Shown here piece after piece: positions 32,676 to 45,085 of a stretch of 64,000 nt of DNA (the stretch's first letter is position 1; each line of letters opens with the position of its first letter). A program made the translations under genes and the position numbers. Source of the stretch: Lepas anatifera (Eukaryota > Arthropoda > Thecostraca > Lepadidae). The stretch spans positions 434,001 through 498,000 of the forward strand of contig JAOTON010001906.1 of NCBI GenBank assembly GCA_034440635.1, written 5' to 3'. Under the pieces are notes generated by a model, which did not search any database, was not told the DNA's origin, and worked only from the letters and a program-made list of their open reading frames with translations.

Positions 32676-33389
32676 GGGGCGTAGGAACGGTTTGAAAAGT
32701 GGGGGGGCAACCTTAGAGGAGGCCCACCTCAAGGGGGGCCCCAGCCCAAGGGGGCCCATAATTATGAACAATTTTAGACAGCTCGTTTGGTTTTTATAAG
32801 ACAGGCATGCACACTAGGTTTTCAATATATGAAAAATTGAGAAATTAAATCTTGCCCTATGATTTAGAGGTTACCTGTTATCATCTAACAAATCATAGTA
32901 AAAAGCCCAAAAATATTTTTTGGCTTTTTACATATACCCTTTTTCAAATAAGAAATAAATTTATAAGCTCTTTTGGAGGATTTCAACCATTTTTTACCAC
33001 GAGAACGTTTTTTTATATTTACCATAGATGTTTAGCCACTTTTTATCACATTTACAAAATTAAAAAGTGTTTACAAAACTACAAACAATGGTTTGGTTCC
33101 AAGTAACCCCATTTTGCTATGCAAAATCAACTTGTATTTACTTATATAATGGCGAAAATGGGAACATTTATTTAGGTTATTACGGACCCCTTCTTTACAT
33201 CATTAGAGACGGATTTAGGTAAAGGCTGATCACAATAAATCCGTCTAGCCACATTTTAATGCCTAAGATAGAGTTCCAGTATGGCTGCAAGTGCAATGTA
33301 CTTCATGGCCAGCTTTGTGATGTCGAGGAGGTGTGGGCATGGTATTATAGTGATTAGCAACCTTGCTTTCCAGCGGCCGATCCGGGTTT

Positions 33390-33870
33390 AACACGCGCAT
33401 TGACGGGGGCGGGTACCTGCCCCCTCGGGTTTTTCGGAGACAGCATAAAAACGGCGGCGCGGAGCGCCGCCGTACTTAACATACCTTTTCCCTCATCAAT
33501 TTTACAACTTTTGTCAAAATTTTAAGGCTAGGTCATCTCAGTCAGGTCACCAGTACAGGTCAAGTGACCTGACTTCAAAAAAGTTTAAGAAAGCACAAGT
33601 CAGAACAGGATGAATTTATCCGATTGAAACTCATATCACGCAATGGTCCCACCGAGTTCTCTAAGATATTTTCCGGTATTTTTGTATCGATGACCTCAGG
33701 TCAGGTACGAGCCATGACCTCTACCTTGGAAATACATGGGAAAATGGTTTTAAATGAATAACTCTGTAATGAATAGAGATAGAGCCGTTATTTTAACTGC
33801 ATTAGATATGCCTCGTCATTGCAGTTCTAATGATATGAAATTTACCCAACTTTACCCAATTATTCAATTT
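33390..33870. mobile_element. Truncated TTAA-type element, GGTACC type
   Basis: Starts TTAACACGCGCATTGACGGG with the GGGCGGGTACCTGCCCCC palindrome and the hairpin CGGCGGCGCGGAGCGCCGCC. It follows 60934-61400 closely, including the AGGTCA-rich stretch, then stops at the satellite. The right end is missing. Confidence 0.75.
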
Positions 33871-33894
33871 GGCAGTGTGGCTTATGTATGGTTC

Positions 33895-34790
33895 CAGAAC
33901 AGCTCAAGAGGCCATTCAAGCTCATGGCCCCCAGCTCAGCCCAGGGAGCTGCTATAGGGTATCGTCTCATACCAGGTCAGGGGGCTCCATTCAAGCCCAC
34001 GGTCCCCAGCTTAGCCAAGGGATCCTAGAAGAGTTCAGGGGCCCCATACCAGATCAGAGGCCCCAGTTAAGCACAGGGGCACCCAGATTAGCTCAGGGCC
34101 CAGCTCAGCTATGGGGGGCCCATGGTGACTGATATAAAGTCTCAGAACATCTCGAGGGGCCCATTCAAGCTCACGGCCGACAGGTCAGTAGCTGTAAAGC
34201 CTTATAGGGGTTCCAGATCATCTCAGGGGCCCTCAGTTCAACACAGGGGCTCATATTAGCTCTAATGACCAGATTAGCTTAAGGGCCCGGATCAGCTCAG
34301 GGCCCCTTGTCGGCATATATAGGGTTTAAGAACAGTTCAGAATTCCAATTAAAGCCTATAACCCAAAGTTCAGGTCAGGGGCCCTACCACTGTGCAGGGG
34401 CCCGGATAGGTTTAGGGCCTCCCGTGCAGCACAGGGGACCCAGATTAGCTCAGGGGACAAGGCTAACTTTACGTCCCAGCTCAGCTCAGGGGCCCCCCAG
34501 GTCAGCAGATTTATGATCTGGCCAACTCAAGGGGCCCTGTTCAAGGTCACGGCTCCTAGCTCAGCTTAAGGATCCTAGAACAGTTCATGCTGCCAAAACC
34601 ATCTCAGTGGCGCTCAGTTCAGCTCAAGGGGCCCAGATTGGCTTGTATAGCATCAGAGACCAGTTCTGGGGCCCCGAACAGCTCAGGGGACCTTAAAATG
34701 GACTCATAGGACCTCAGCTTAGTTTAGGAGCACAGGTAAGATTAAGGGGTTTCCGGGGCAAGCTCTCGGGCCAGTTTGAGTTTCTTGCTT
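33895..34790. repeat. Degenerate GGGGCCC/AGCTCAG tandem array
   Basis: About 0.9 kb made almost wholly of diverged units of the form AGCTCAGGGGCCCCAGAT, at spacings of about 18-25 bp. A higher-order unit seems present: GGGGCTCCATTCAAGCCCACGG near 33977 recurs near 34157 and near 34533 (there followed again by GGATCCTAGAA.AGTTCA). Not found elsewhere in the window. Confidence 0.7.
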
Positions 34791-34893
34791 GATACTACAG
34801 TTATTGATATTCTTGTCTCCGTTGCGGGGGGGCATTACAGAAAAGTGGGGGGGGGCAGTGGCCCCCTGGCCCCCCGGTTCCTTCGCCTATGAC

Positions 34894-35457
34894 CCCTTCT
34901 ATTGCGCCTTGACGCCAGACCCCTCCCCACTGCGCGTGTCAAAGGGAGTGTCTGTGAGAATGATAAGGGTGCATGTAACACCATGCTGCCCCCTAGACTC
35001 AGGTACAACATTAGCGCCACCTGCGACATCCGCACTGCTGGGTCATCTGGGAGAGTGGGCGACAGGGGTGCAGATTTCTATGTAAGCCAGTCACGAATGT
35101 TGTGACACCGCGAGTATGAGTGAGTCACAACATTAGTTGTGACTCACTCATACCTGTGCTCCTAAACTCGGCACCCGCACAACTCATCCATTCTCGGACG
35201 CGACGGCAAGGCCGGACGAGGGGCAGTCATCAATCGCTTATCGACCCGCCAGTCTGAAGGTATCCTTCTGTGCAGTTTGCGGTTTTTTTCATAGAGATCC
35301 AAGGGCGTGTCCAGCTTTGCCTGCTCGGTCACGTGATCTTTGCAGTGAGCGCAGCGTCGCAGGATCGAGCCTGCCAAGATTTAGCATTAGGCGACTTGCC
35401 CTAGCCCCAGCCTAGCTAGTTCTCCTTGCCCTTCGACACCATGGGTCCTCGCAGTTG
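34894..35457. other. Spacer before duplication copy B
   Basis: Mostly unique. It contains an inverted fragment of the duplicated region (35083-35122) and a perfect palindrome (35114-35153). No gene supported. Confidence 0.45.
35114..35153. repeat. Perfect 18-bp-arm palindrome
   Basis: GTATGAGTGAGTCACAAC, loop ATTA, then the exact complement. The left arm and its flank (35090-35131) match in reverse about 21170-21212 and 36325-36365 inside the segmental duplication. Confidence 0.85.
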
Positions 35458-36943
35458 TTAAATCAGTAATTCCCAAGGAAAAAGGAGCTTTGCCATGAGT
35501 GGGTTATATGCATGACTCTCTATTTCGTGTTTTAGAATAATGGGAAATAATAGAATGTCCAGAAGAAAACAACAGCTATTCATGCTGAAGTCCAAGCTTA
35601 CAGCCTATGTATTAACTATAGGGGCTCGAACATTTTTTTTGGGAGGAGGGCTTGAGCCCCCTAGCTTCCCCTTGGTTCCGCCGCTGCATGGGACAAATGG
35701 TTCAAATTGAATGATTTGTAAATGGATGGCAGCACAGTGTTTATTTTACGGTAGTGTATATATTTTTTATAATTGCAGATCTAATAATATGCACTGTAAC
35801 CTAATTTGACCTTGACCTAATTCCAGGCAAGGCCAAGTCCTAGACTTAAACTGGAAAATCCATATATCATAACGATTGATTCGGCAATCATTGCAAAGCA
35901 ATCATTGAAATCTCCTCATTTCTATGTAAGCCTTATGGTAACATGCTTTGACCTCTAGCAATCTTAAATATGACGTTACAAAAATGCAATCTTTGTTATA
36001 ATTATCTTGAAAGGCTACCCAAGCCCTTCCAACGTTTTTTGCCATCCAGCGTGGTTCCTGATATCTTAGAGGAGGTGGAAGGCGCCCCCGTCAAAGAGAA
36101 GGTGGCTCAGATCCCCATCAATGCGCTTGTTAAGATAAGATTGACCTGTCTCTTCCCTTTATAACGTATATACAAGAAAATTCAAATACATTTGACGAGC
36201 AAAGACCGTGCCACGGAAATTTACGAGTGTTTAGCCGTCACTATGCAGTTACCATTTCAAAGCGACATGCCTGCTTGTAATAAGGGCCGTCGCTCGCACT
36301 AATTCTGGAGGAAATGAAACTTCCTGACTCACTCATACTCGCGGGTATCACAACATTCGTGACTGAGACACGTTGCGAATCAGAACTTCATGTTTGCTTA
36401 ATTAAGAATGAATTTTATGAGATTGCTTGGTTCAACGGTACAAAGCAAGAACGATGGGAGGGAAAAATTGATTCAGTTCTGTATTAAAAAACAAACTTCT
36501 GAAAGCATAATTGAGTCATTAGGATAAATCAAGCAGCCCGCAAAACGAATAACCCATCATACATCATAAGTTTAAAATCATACCTGAGACCCATCATTGG
36601 CTTTCTTCACGATATTTTTTTCGCAAGGTCGTATCCATGGAGAAAGAAAAACATGCCTGATGCGAAACGGACTGTGAGGCGCGCGCGCTCAACCCCCCTG
36701 ACCATTGCACTGGGAGACGGCGCCGTGATCAGAGTGTTTGACAGCGCTCTTTTCCGAAGACCGGTATAGTGTTGCATTTTGGAACCGAAGCAATCATTGA
36801 CTAATATGAGGCATATCCCTAGAACCGGCTGAACTTGAATGTCGTTGTAATTTGACCCATGATCAGAGCCGCAAGCATACTGTCGCTGCTGTCGAAGTAA
36901 CATCGCCAGTAGCTCAATTACAAGCTAGCTGAAGACCGCAGCA

Positions 36944-37859
36944 GTGATGAAGACTGTGACCTGCCTCCTGTTCTGCATGTGCCTGACGTCATGTTTTCCG
37001 TCACCGCTATTGTTCTCAATAACTCCAATGAAGGTGGTCGATGCCGATGAATTTCTTGCAACTATGTCTGCACAAAGTCTAATCCAGTGCGCTGTCTTCT
37101 GTCTACGCAACCCACCATGCAAGAGTTTCAACCTGCGCTCCGGGGGCCCGCTGTGAGCTGATGACGCTAGGAATCGCCTGTCGTGATCAGGCAAAACAGT
37201 CGCTCGTCGATGACCCAGGCGGAATGCTTGCCGTGGTCACACACCCCTGCCCCAAGACTTGCCAGCAGCTGAAGCAACAGTTCCCAGAACTGTCCAGCGG
37301 CGTTCAGCACTTCCCATCCCCTCCCGTACCCGTGTACTGCGACCAGGAGTACAACGGCGGCGGCTGGACCCTGCTCCTGACAGCAGCGACAAAAACCTGG
37401 AACACAACGAGCGTACTGCGCCGAAACGCCAACACACCGAGCCTGAGCGACGACTACTCCATCCTGGACCTGGGAGACCAGGTGCTGGCGCACAGCGAGG
37501 CGGATACGTTTGAGTACCGTCTGGAGGCCCAGGCCTCAGCGGGCCGACAGCAGTGGGGAGGAATCTGGTCGGCACCTAAGGATGGCTCCCTGGTCCGCTA
37601 CTCACCAGAAGTCCCCACCACGCTCACAGAAAGGTTTAGCTCCTGGAGCACAACTACCTACACCATAGAAGACAGACTGCCGTGGATTAACGACGGCACC
37701 TTGTTTGGGGAACCTTGGTTCACACTGACTACAACCTCAGATAATCAGAAGTACGGTACACTTGCCTCTGGATCCTCAAGTGGTTACCTGCCATCACCGT
37801 GGATGCGTCAGCAGACCTTACACTCTGGAACCGTTCTGTACTGGATACGGGAGAAGTAG
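36944..37859 (+). pseudogene. PAN/fibrinogen-like copy 3, frameshifted
   Basis: Nearly identical to copy 2 from signal peptide to stop. One extra C near 37147 (GGGGGCCCGCTG instead of GGGGGCCGCTG) shifts the frame after the PAN-like SFNLRSGG, giving a stop within a few codons. The rest is open from 37161 with an in-frame Met, covering the fibrinogen-C-like part to WIREK. Either a recent pseudogene or a one-base sequencing or assembly error; the run of G and C makes an error plausible. A product from the inner Met would lack a signal peptide. Confidence 0.8.
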
Positions 37860-37917
37860 AAGGCGCGTGCGACAGCTCTACCAACAAACCGTAGCAGTAT
37901 TAGCCGTATTTACACAA

Positions 37918-37948
37918 ACTCTCTCTCTCTCACTCTCTCTCTCTCTTT

Positions 37949-37991
<43 letters not shown>
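37918..37991. repeat. (CT)n microsatellite
   Basis: Counterpart of 22764-22853, differing in length and interruptions. Confidence 0.95.
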
Positions 37992-37994
<3 letters not shown>

Positions 37995-38298
37995 GCGTGA
38001 CGTTTCTCTTTCTTTTGTTGGTGTTCACATTTCATTAGCTACCCCCAAACCAAGGTGGATGGTGCCCTCCTGGAATGCTCCTTTTCACCAGCCCCCCCTC
38101 GCCCAGGATGTGAGTATCATGCGTATTATGCCCCAGCGATTGGATTAGGCGCCCCCTGATTTTATTGCCAAATACTACCGGTCACTGGCCATGCACCCCC
38201 TCCTGATTGGAGTTCCCGGATTTGCCTATGGTCTTGGTGGAGGAGGTAAGGTGAGGTGAGGTGAGGTGAGGCGAGGTAAGGTGAGGTGGGGTGAAGTG

Positions 38299-38300
<2 letters not shown>

Positions 38301-38366
<66 letters not shown>

Positions 38367-38370
38367 AGAG
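38301..38370. repeat. (AG)n microsatellite
   Basis: Nearly pure AG repeats after a GGTGAGGTGAGGTGAGG tract. Counterpart of 23132-23236. Confidence 0.95.
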
Positions 38371-38903
38371 TCAAAACAAGAGAAACACCAAACACTTTGG
38401 TAACTAGCTCACACAGTTTTAGAGATAACTTAACATTTAAGATTGGGATACCTCATTCCTCTGACTTCTGAAAAGGGATTAAATAGCAGGAGGGTTTGGT
38501 ATCGTTAAAGAAGAGTAAGAATAGACTGAAGGAAGATTAAACATGAATACGCTATTATTTCTAGCCTCATAAGGTTCTAGCCAGTAACGAAATATTAGAT
38601 ATCGCTTCGGTCAGAAAACACCGTCTTTGTATTGCTCAATGTTTATCGCCAGAAAAATGGCGGCAGCTGGTGAGCGAGATAACGTGAATCTTTATATATT
38701 CACAACGGCCACATTAAAGTTAGACCCGTTAAAATAAAACATGATTAGACATAAAACCGAAGGAGGTTTCCTATACCGGTCAGTTTAAAGACTGGGGACA
38801 TTTTTTGTATCGAATAAAAAGTCTTTTAGCCAGAAAACGTCACGTCTCATGTTCATTCATTTCGGTTTTTCCTGTAATTTCAACAACGCGTGAGAAGACC
38901 GTC

Positions 38904-39090
38904 GGAGTGGCGCAGTTGCTTAATGTATCTTGGACCAGTGTGGGAGGTTCTTGGATCAAAGCCGACCCGTGGCGGCACTTTCCTCGACCGTGTCCTACCC
39001 GGGAGATGGTAATGCACTGGGTAGTACTCGCCATGAATGGGACTTACGCTGACAAACCAGCGTCCATGTTATTGGGAGCACAAACCTGAT
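38904..39090 (+). mobile_element. tRNA-derived SINE, duplicate
   Basis: Same SINE as at 29461-29640, carried by the segmental duplication. Confidence 0.6.
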
Positions 39091-39852
39091 TGTCCTTTAA
39101 ACTGATCCGCCGGTCCTATGGCACACCCCGAGGGCACAGCCTCGCCTTGTGTCACCGGAGCAGTCCTCTGTTCCGCCGGGTCAGAGAAATCTGGATAGCC
39201 CAGCCGTCTGGTACAGTGGAGCGTGTGACAGAGAGCGTGTGACAGGGACGTACGGACAGGACTGATCCGCGAGGGTCCCGATATAAGAAAAATGGTTCCC
39301 GTGTGCAAAATGTAAAATGTCCCCAGGTCGGAAAAAACGTGTGCAGAAACAACATACATAATTGCAACGGTAGCCATGGTGACGCCTTTCCTCTGAGAAT
39401 ACCACACATTTTATAATTTCTAGGCATAATGACGGATCTAGGACTTTATTTCAATGGGGAGGGGCTTGGGTGCACATTTCGAGAGGGGTTGAGCTCCTCT
39501 AGCCCCCTCTGTACCTATCTGCCACTGTCTAGGCACCAAAATGCGTGGTTCTGCATCTTTCTACCGTTGCCTTCGACAAAACTATGGGGAAATATCCCAA
39601 GAGGGGTTTGGAGCTCCTGACTGATCAGCCTGGGATTGTAAATGTATTGTTAGGTTTAAATACCTTTATTCGAACTAAAATGAAAATGGAGTTACTTTAA
39701 GAATTTTGCTAATTTCTACAGAAAATTTAAACACTAAAACAATGACACAGAAATCCGAGGCAGAGAGAAGTCACCACTGTCGCCCGTGTGTTCAATTGTT
39801 GTGTCGCTCCCCGTTTTTGTGACTGATTGGGGATATTCCGACGTCATTCCAC

Positions 39853-41224
39853 GTCACTAAGTGGCGATAACAGCCCAGAAACATCTGTTAATTATTACTT
39901 AGTACCAGTTCTGCATTTAGAAGTGTACGCTCCCGGCACTAGGCTGCGCTTGAAGAGTGGAACCGTTTCTGCCATGTTGGAAGACTCATTTTTTCAACCG
40001 CATCGTCAGATAAATGACCTTAGTCTACACCCACAGAAAATTTACACCTTGTGCATGTGTTAATACGCCCTTACCGTGTAGCACTAAAATGGCCTAAAAC
40101 GACGCGGCAACCATGAGTTATATGTGATGTGCGTTGTCTTACACATGGGTAAGAACTGGTTGGCGTGTAAATGTGAAATAAATACTCACTCTGGAGCTCT
40201 TCATCACCAAGCCATGTGTTGGTTTACCGTTCACCGAAGTGCTCGCTCACCAGATATCCATGTGTGGTGTGTAGAACTGCACCATTGAGCTGGCGGTGAA
40301 GGGGATGGGAGAGGGGTGCAAGCTCCCGCCCTGAATTGGATGCAGAGGAAGCCCCTTCCACGTCCACTGAGCCACATTAATTTTTAGAAAGTGTTTATTT
40401 TTTGCTGTGAAAACATCATTTTGATGTAATTTATATTCCTGAAGCACTAACACGCTTTACAAATATGAAGCGGTATTTCATTGGCAAAAATCAAGAAGAC
40501 ATCGTTAATAAGGACACTGACACAAAACATTATAAAGGCCACATGACCTCAAGTAATAGCAGGTCTGTGTATGCAACTGAATAGTAACTCACCGCTCTAC
40601 CAGCGCTGCCGTGCCTTTCCCCCTCAGTGGCGTGGGTAACAGGTACAACTGGTCGGTGTTTACTTCCCCGGAAGTACATTGCCGGGGCCAAGAGCCCTAT
40701 CAGCCGCCGCAAGCACTACTGGACAAAGCACGTGAGCCATGCCGCAAAGGCAGTCAGTTATTCGTAATGTCCCGCAACTTTAGCCGGCGGATGGTTCTCG
40801 ACCACGAGGAAAGACGCCGGAAAGTGCAACCACTTGATGAGCAGGGGCTGGTTAACGACGGTGCATGTACGGCATGCCCTGGTGGCGCGGAGGCATCTTG
40901 GCGCGGAGGAGATTGTCCACCGCGTCGTCTGCCGAGAACAATCAGTCTAAACAACAGCCTATAGATATGGTGCGTAAGCAGCTTGAATGATAACACATCT
41001 TTGGCAAAGGTCAATCGAGGTCACTGACGTTGTATGACTTTTCATCAATTACAAAACCAGCAGCATGAAGGGTTGAAAGGGTTCAAAGGGAAAAAGAACA
41101 CACCAGGGAGGCTGTATGAGCTCAATGCTGACCGCATATTATGTAAAATACTTTGTTTTCACAAAGTAGCAAGGTAAGCTCGGGTATTGACGTATTTGAC
41201 TAAGAAACACCTAAATTGATGCTT
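39853..41224. other. Unassigned region
   Basis: Unique sequence. A CpG-rich stretch (about 40600-40940) has a plus-strand frame of 117 codons (40611-40964) with no recognisable domain. It could be a promoter/first exon or chance. Confidence 0.35.
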
Positions 41225-41673
41225 AAAGGGAATGTGGCACCTTGGTCGAATCCTGGAATTTAGTGAAATTAGGGATGCTGTTAGCCGAAAATCATGGAGT
41301 GGTTCATGGTTTCTCTGGAATATGTAAAATAAACGCATTATCTTTATTTTTAAAATGCACCTCGGGAAAAAAATATTATCTGCCGTGGATGATGTCATGA
41401 TCTGGCAATCGTTACCATATTCAATAGGCTTCAAGGGCTTTGATTGGCTGGTACTCACCGTGACGGCAGCACATGTCGTCACACCAACAGCCTGACAACT
41501 GTGGCCCGCTGCTTGAGGTACATGAGGGGTACATTTCAGGAAGTTGTTAGCTTTTTCCTGAGGAAATTTTTAGTTTCAAGACAAATGATATATGGAGTAC
41601 TGGGTTTTCCGGCATGCTTTATAACTTGGCTATCTCAGTAAAAACCACGTTATAAAGGTGCCACATTCCCTTC
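41225..41673. mobile_element. Short MITE with AAAGGGAATGTGGCACCTT ends
   Basis: About 450 bp bounded by AAAGGGAATGTGGCACCTT (41225) and AAGGTGCCACATTCCCTT (41656), near-perfect inverted repeats. Non-coding. A related end (GGTTCCACATTCCCTTTAA) is at 43001-43019. Confidence 0.75.
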
Positions 41674-42218
41674 AAGACTCTCCCAGCCATTACCAAAACA
41701 AATGTCAGTAGAAATGTTAGATGAGTAAATCCTTTGGTAAGGTTATGCTAAATAGTTTCCTTGAGCACCAGTTTAATACGACAAATTCCATAGAAGCCAC
41801 ATCTAATGCATTTATCAGAAATGGCCTAGATATTAACTCTAATTTGGTAAAAGAAATATATTACTGTCCTCTTCTAGTTGGGAATCACGTTTCATAACCT
41901 CACATAATTAAACATATAGAATAGTGTAAATACAACATAACCCTCAAATTTACATGACTCATACAGATTTTAAAGTAAAATTATTGGGATTCCTTGTTTC
42001 AGTGACGGTACCAGGGCTTTATTTCGGGAGGAGGGCTAGGGGGATCGAGCCATCCTATTGCCTCGGATCAGCTCCCGCCTAAGCATTTACTGTAGGCATT
42101 TACGTTCAGAGGAGACGCTCCACTAAAATTTTATTACTCGACCTAGGTTCTTACTTTTCATTTCTTTTAAAGGAAATATGACCCTTCATAATGGGATTTG
42201 AACTGAGATAGCAATGGT
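41674..42218. other. Unassigned, with a hAT-like MITE fragment
   Basis: At 42001-42125 the words AGTGACGGTACCAGGGCTTT and GAGGAGGGCTAGGGGG recall the CAGTGGCGGATCC MITEs. The remainder holds nothing I can support. Confidence 0.35.
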
Positions 42219-42545
42219 TTAATTTATCCCAGAACATATCGTTCCCGAGAAAGAGGGAAAATCATTTCCTACGACCCCGTTCTCCCCCGGATGTTTTCGG
42301 GCTATGAGGCCATGGTAGGAAAGTGGCGGTTTTTTTAATTTTGTATTATGGCCACTCCCAACAGGCACACTTGCCCAATTACAGGGAGTATTGGTGTGGG
42401 TGTTTAAGGATCCTCTCCACCGGGTCAGATCGGACACGGGAGGCGGTTTCCCGCCGTGGGGATTGAACCCACGTTAATTCATGCTATCCGATCCGTAGTC
42501 TGGCAACGAAGCCACTAGGCCACCCCGGCCCCACTAGGCCACCCC
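42219..42545 (-). mobile_element. tRNA-derived SINE
   Basis: On the minus strand GGGGTGGCCTAGTGGCTTCG (A box) and GTGGGTTCAATCCCCAC (B box within an intact T stem) are followed by a tRNA-unrelated body. The A-box stretch is present twice in tandem (42514 and 42532). Too far from a canonical cloverleaf to be a working tRNA. Confidence 0.65.
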
Positions 42546-42689
42546 GGCTTGCTTAACCCCCGCCGCGCGGGCAGTCTTTCTTGCTTGGGCATCGTTAAAA
42601 CCAACATTCTAAATTGACGTTGGCACTGTCGATCAAGAACGAGTAAAAATTGCCTTATTGACTTGTTTGAAACCTGAAATACGATTATT

Positions 42690-43019
42690 ACGTTAAGGGA
42701 AATAGAAATGATAAATTTCACCTTGGTTCCTATGGCAATCTCTTTTGCTAAAAACGTTTCATTTGTTTCGTATTCATTCTTAGCACAAATCAAACAGGTT
42801 CAATCTGGTGCAAAGTATTACCAGTTCATACCCCAATATGACATCACGCTAATGCGCTGCCTTTTTATTCCAAACAGAGACAAATTAAGTAAAACCATCC
42901 TTTAGACTTATCAGCCATTTTTTGCAGCAGAAATAAGGTCAAATCCATTGTTTTCAACGTAGATTAGCCTTAGAATCATCATAGAGTGGAATTGCAGCCA
43001 GGTTCCACATTCCCTTTAA
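42690..43019. mobile_element. Second, diverged MITE of the GGGAATGTGG group
   Basis: The right end complements to AAAGGGAATGTGGAACCTGG. The left end is probably TTAAGGGAAATAGAAATGAT near 42693. About 330 bp, non-coding. It abuts the long TG repeat. Confidence 0.5.
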
Positions 43020-43037
43020 CAGCGGGGACTCACATAA

Positions 43038-43252
<215 letters not shown>

Positions 43253-43254
43253 TA

Positions 43255-43570
43255 AATGCCCCGTTGTGGGGACTTCATCTGGTTAAACACCCACGAAGTG
43301 AGGACCGGTTCCGGAGTGGGGACCGAAAATCGGTCCTCACTCCGGAGAGTAGTCGGAACCTCTTCATCAACCTTCTAATAACGTCTACTCTTGATTTCAG
43401 CTAGGTCCCCACTTTGCTGGATTTTCCCGAAAAGTGTTTAAAGTCCAGGTCACGTGACCAACTCGAGTTTAAACAAATCCACCGGAGCGGAATTTGGACT
43501 CGGCTGGTTTCTCGGTGACGTCACACCAGGTCCTCACTCCGAGGTGTTTTTACGGATTTCGCACGTGCGA
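43255..43570. repeat. GTGGGGACC/GGTCCTCACT palindromic cluster
   Basis: Several copies of GGTCCYCACTCCG and its complement. They include an almost perfect palindrome at 43311-43345 (CCGGAGTGGGGACCG, AAAAT, CGGTCCTCACTCCGG). A similar cluster lies at 52675-53080, also beside a TG repeat, so this is probably a repeat family. Confidence 0.6.
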
Positions 43571-43734
43571 TGTTGAGCGAGGGTCTCCGGTGTTTGCTGA
43601 TCATATTTTGTGACATGCGTATCGACTTTTTGCTGAGAACAGGATGCATCCAGGATTTTCAAAAGGAGAAAATGAATGTTAGCCTCGGGTAATTTTAATC
43701 ACCCTTTTGGGGTCGGGGGCCCCCGAACATTTTT
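43571..43734. other. Short spacer
   Basis: Unique sequence; nothing supported. Confidence 0.4.
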
Positions 43735-45085
43735 CATTTCACCCTATTTCCAACATGAGGGGGCAGATTCTGCCCACCCCTCAGGTTTGTCCATGGTATC
43801 TCCGAAACGATTTGAGATAAGCTCTTGAAGCTTTGTGGATTTTCCTACAACTAACTAGCGCGTGTTCCCTAAAAAATGGAAAATATATTTCTCCAGAGGC
43901 GGTGCTATGGCTCGCTAATTTCGGGGGCTCATTTAGAAGCCGAACATTGTCGCCGGCTTGTTTCTCTCCTACAATAAAGCTATCTGCTACGAATTGGCGG
44001 CAGTTGTAACGTTTGAATGCTATTACTGAGCTTTAGGATGACAGTTACTGTGTATTTTCATATATTTTGGCCATAGGCGGTTCCAGAAGCTCTAAATGGG
44101 GGAGGGTTACAATGTTATCCATCTGAACTCTTCCAAAGTAAATAGATTGCGTACAGAATGTTCGGGAGGGGTAAACATAACCATGCATTGATCCAATATG
44201 TGTATTATATATTGATAGGAAGCCATAGGCATGCGGGGGTACCGTAATTAGGGGGTTCACTCGCACTCAAGTTCATTTTAGTCTTGTGTGTGTATTTAAT
44301 GGGACAAATCATTGTAACTATGCATTTAGTTCTATCACCAAATGAGATTTGGGATGAAAGTTGATGTGTATTTCGATATTTTTTGTCATAAGCGGTACCA
44401 GGAGCTCAAAATGGGGAGCTTCAATGTTATCAATTCGATATCTTCCAAAGTGAATGAACTGCCTTCAGAATGGACGGGAGGGGTAAAAGTAAAGTTGTAT
44501 TGATCCCATCCGTGTATGATATGATAATAGGATATCATAGGCGTGCTCAGGTCCCGTAATTGGGGGTGTTCAAGTGCATTTTAGTGTTGTGTCTGCATTG
44601 AATGGGGCAAAGCATCGTAGACATGCATTTAGTCGTAACACCAAATGGACACAATTCATCCATAGGTGGATCCAGGGGTGTTCCCCGGGTCGGGCAGCTG
44701 TCGATAAAGGCGGGGTAATTTGAAAAATAGCCATACCTGAAAGGCGTATCCCACTATTTTGCCTCCCTGAATCTCCTCTGTAATAGTTTTGGCTTTTGAG
44801 CTCTTTCCTTGACATCAGAGATATCACACTGTGCCTGGCATATGCATTTCTGCAAAAGATAAGAGTTATGGACAATCTAAAAAAGGCAGCCATTTTGCAT
44901 ATTTTAAAGCCCCTACCCTCAATTTTCAAAATTTTGAAACTCTTTTTCAAAATGAAGTTAAGCACAAGAGGAATCGATGAGTGTGAATTTTTAAAATCAG
45001 CGGGGTATATTTCGAGATCTTAGGGGCAGAATCTGCCCCCTGTTGGAAATAGGGGTGGCGGGGAGTCCGTTGGAAAGAGGGTTAA
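43735..45085. mobile_element. TTAA-type palindrome-ended element, AGATTCT type
   Basis: Left end CACCCTATTTCCAACATGAGG (its TTAA is lost), right end GTTGGAAAGAGGGTTAA (TTAA 45082-45085). Both ends carry the palindrome GGGGCAGA(A/T)TCTGCCC (43760 and 45026). Same outer ends as 19063-20306 but a different palindrome. The interior has tandem-like repeats of GGCGGTNCCAGNAGCTCNAAATGGGG (44077, 44393). Non-coding. Confidence 0.65.

Larger units (their letters stand above)
32676..34893. mobile_element. Long hAT-like non-autonomous element, with nested material
   Basis: CAGGGGCGTAGGAACGG at the left and CCGGTTCCTTCGCCTATG at the right form inverted ends with GTGGGGGGG-rich subterminal sequence on both sides. 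About 2.2 kb. It contains a truncated TTAA-type element (33390-33870) and a degenerate satellite (33895-34790). No transposase. The target duplication was not resolved. Confidence 0.5.
35458..39852. repeat. Segmental duplication, copy B
   Basis: Direct copy of 20303-30513 without the BEL element. It begins at an empty TTAA (35458-35461) where copy A has the element ending at 20306. It contains frameshifted gene copy 3, CT and GA microsatellites and the SINE. Confidence 0.9.

Noticed and set aside
33895..34790. CRISPR array
   Set aside because: Units are degenerate, have no constant repeat with unique spacers, and lie in animal DNA.
42440..42545. Functional tRNA gene
   Set aside because: The T stem pairs well, but the anticodon and D arms do not fold; it is the head of a SINE.
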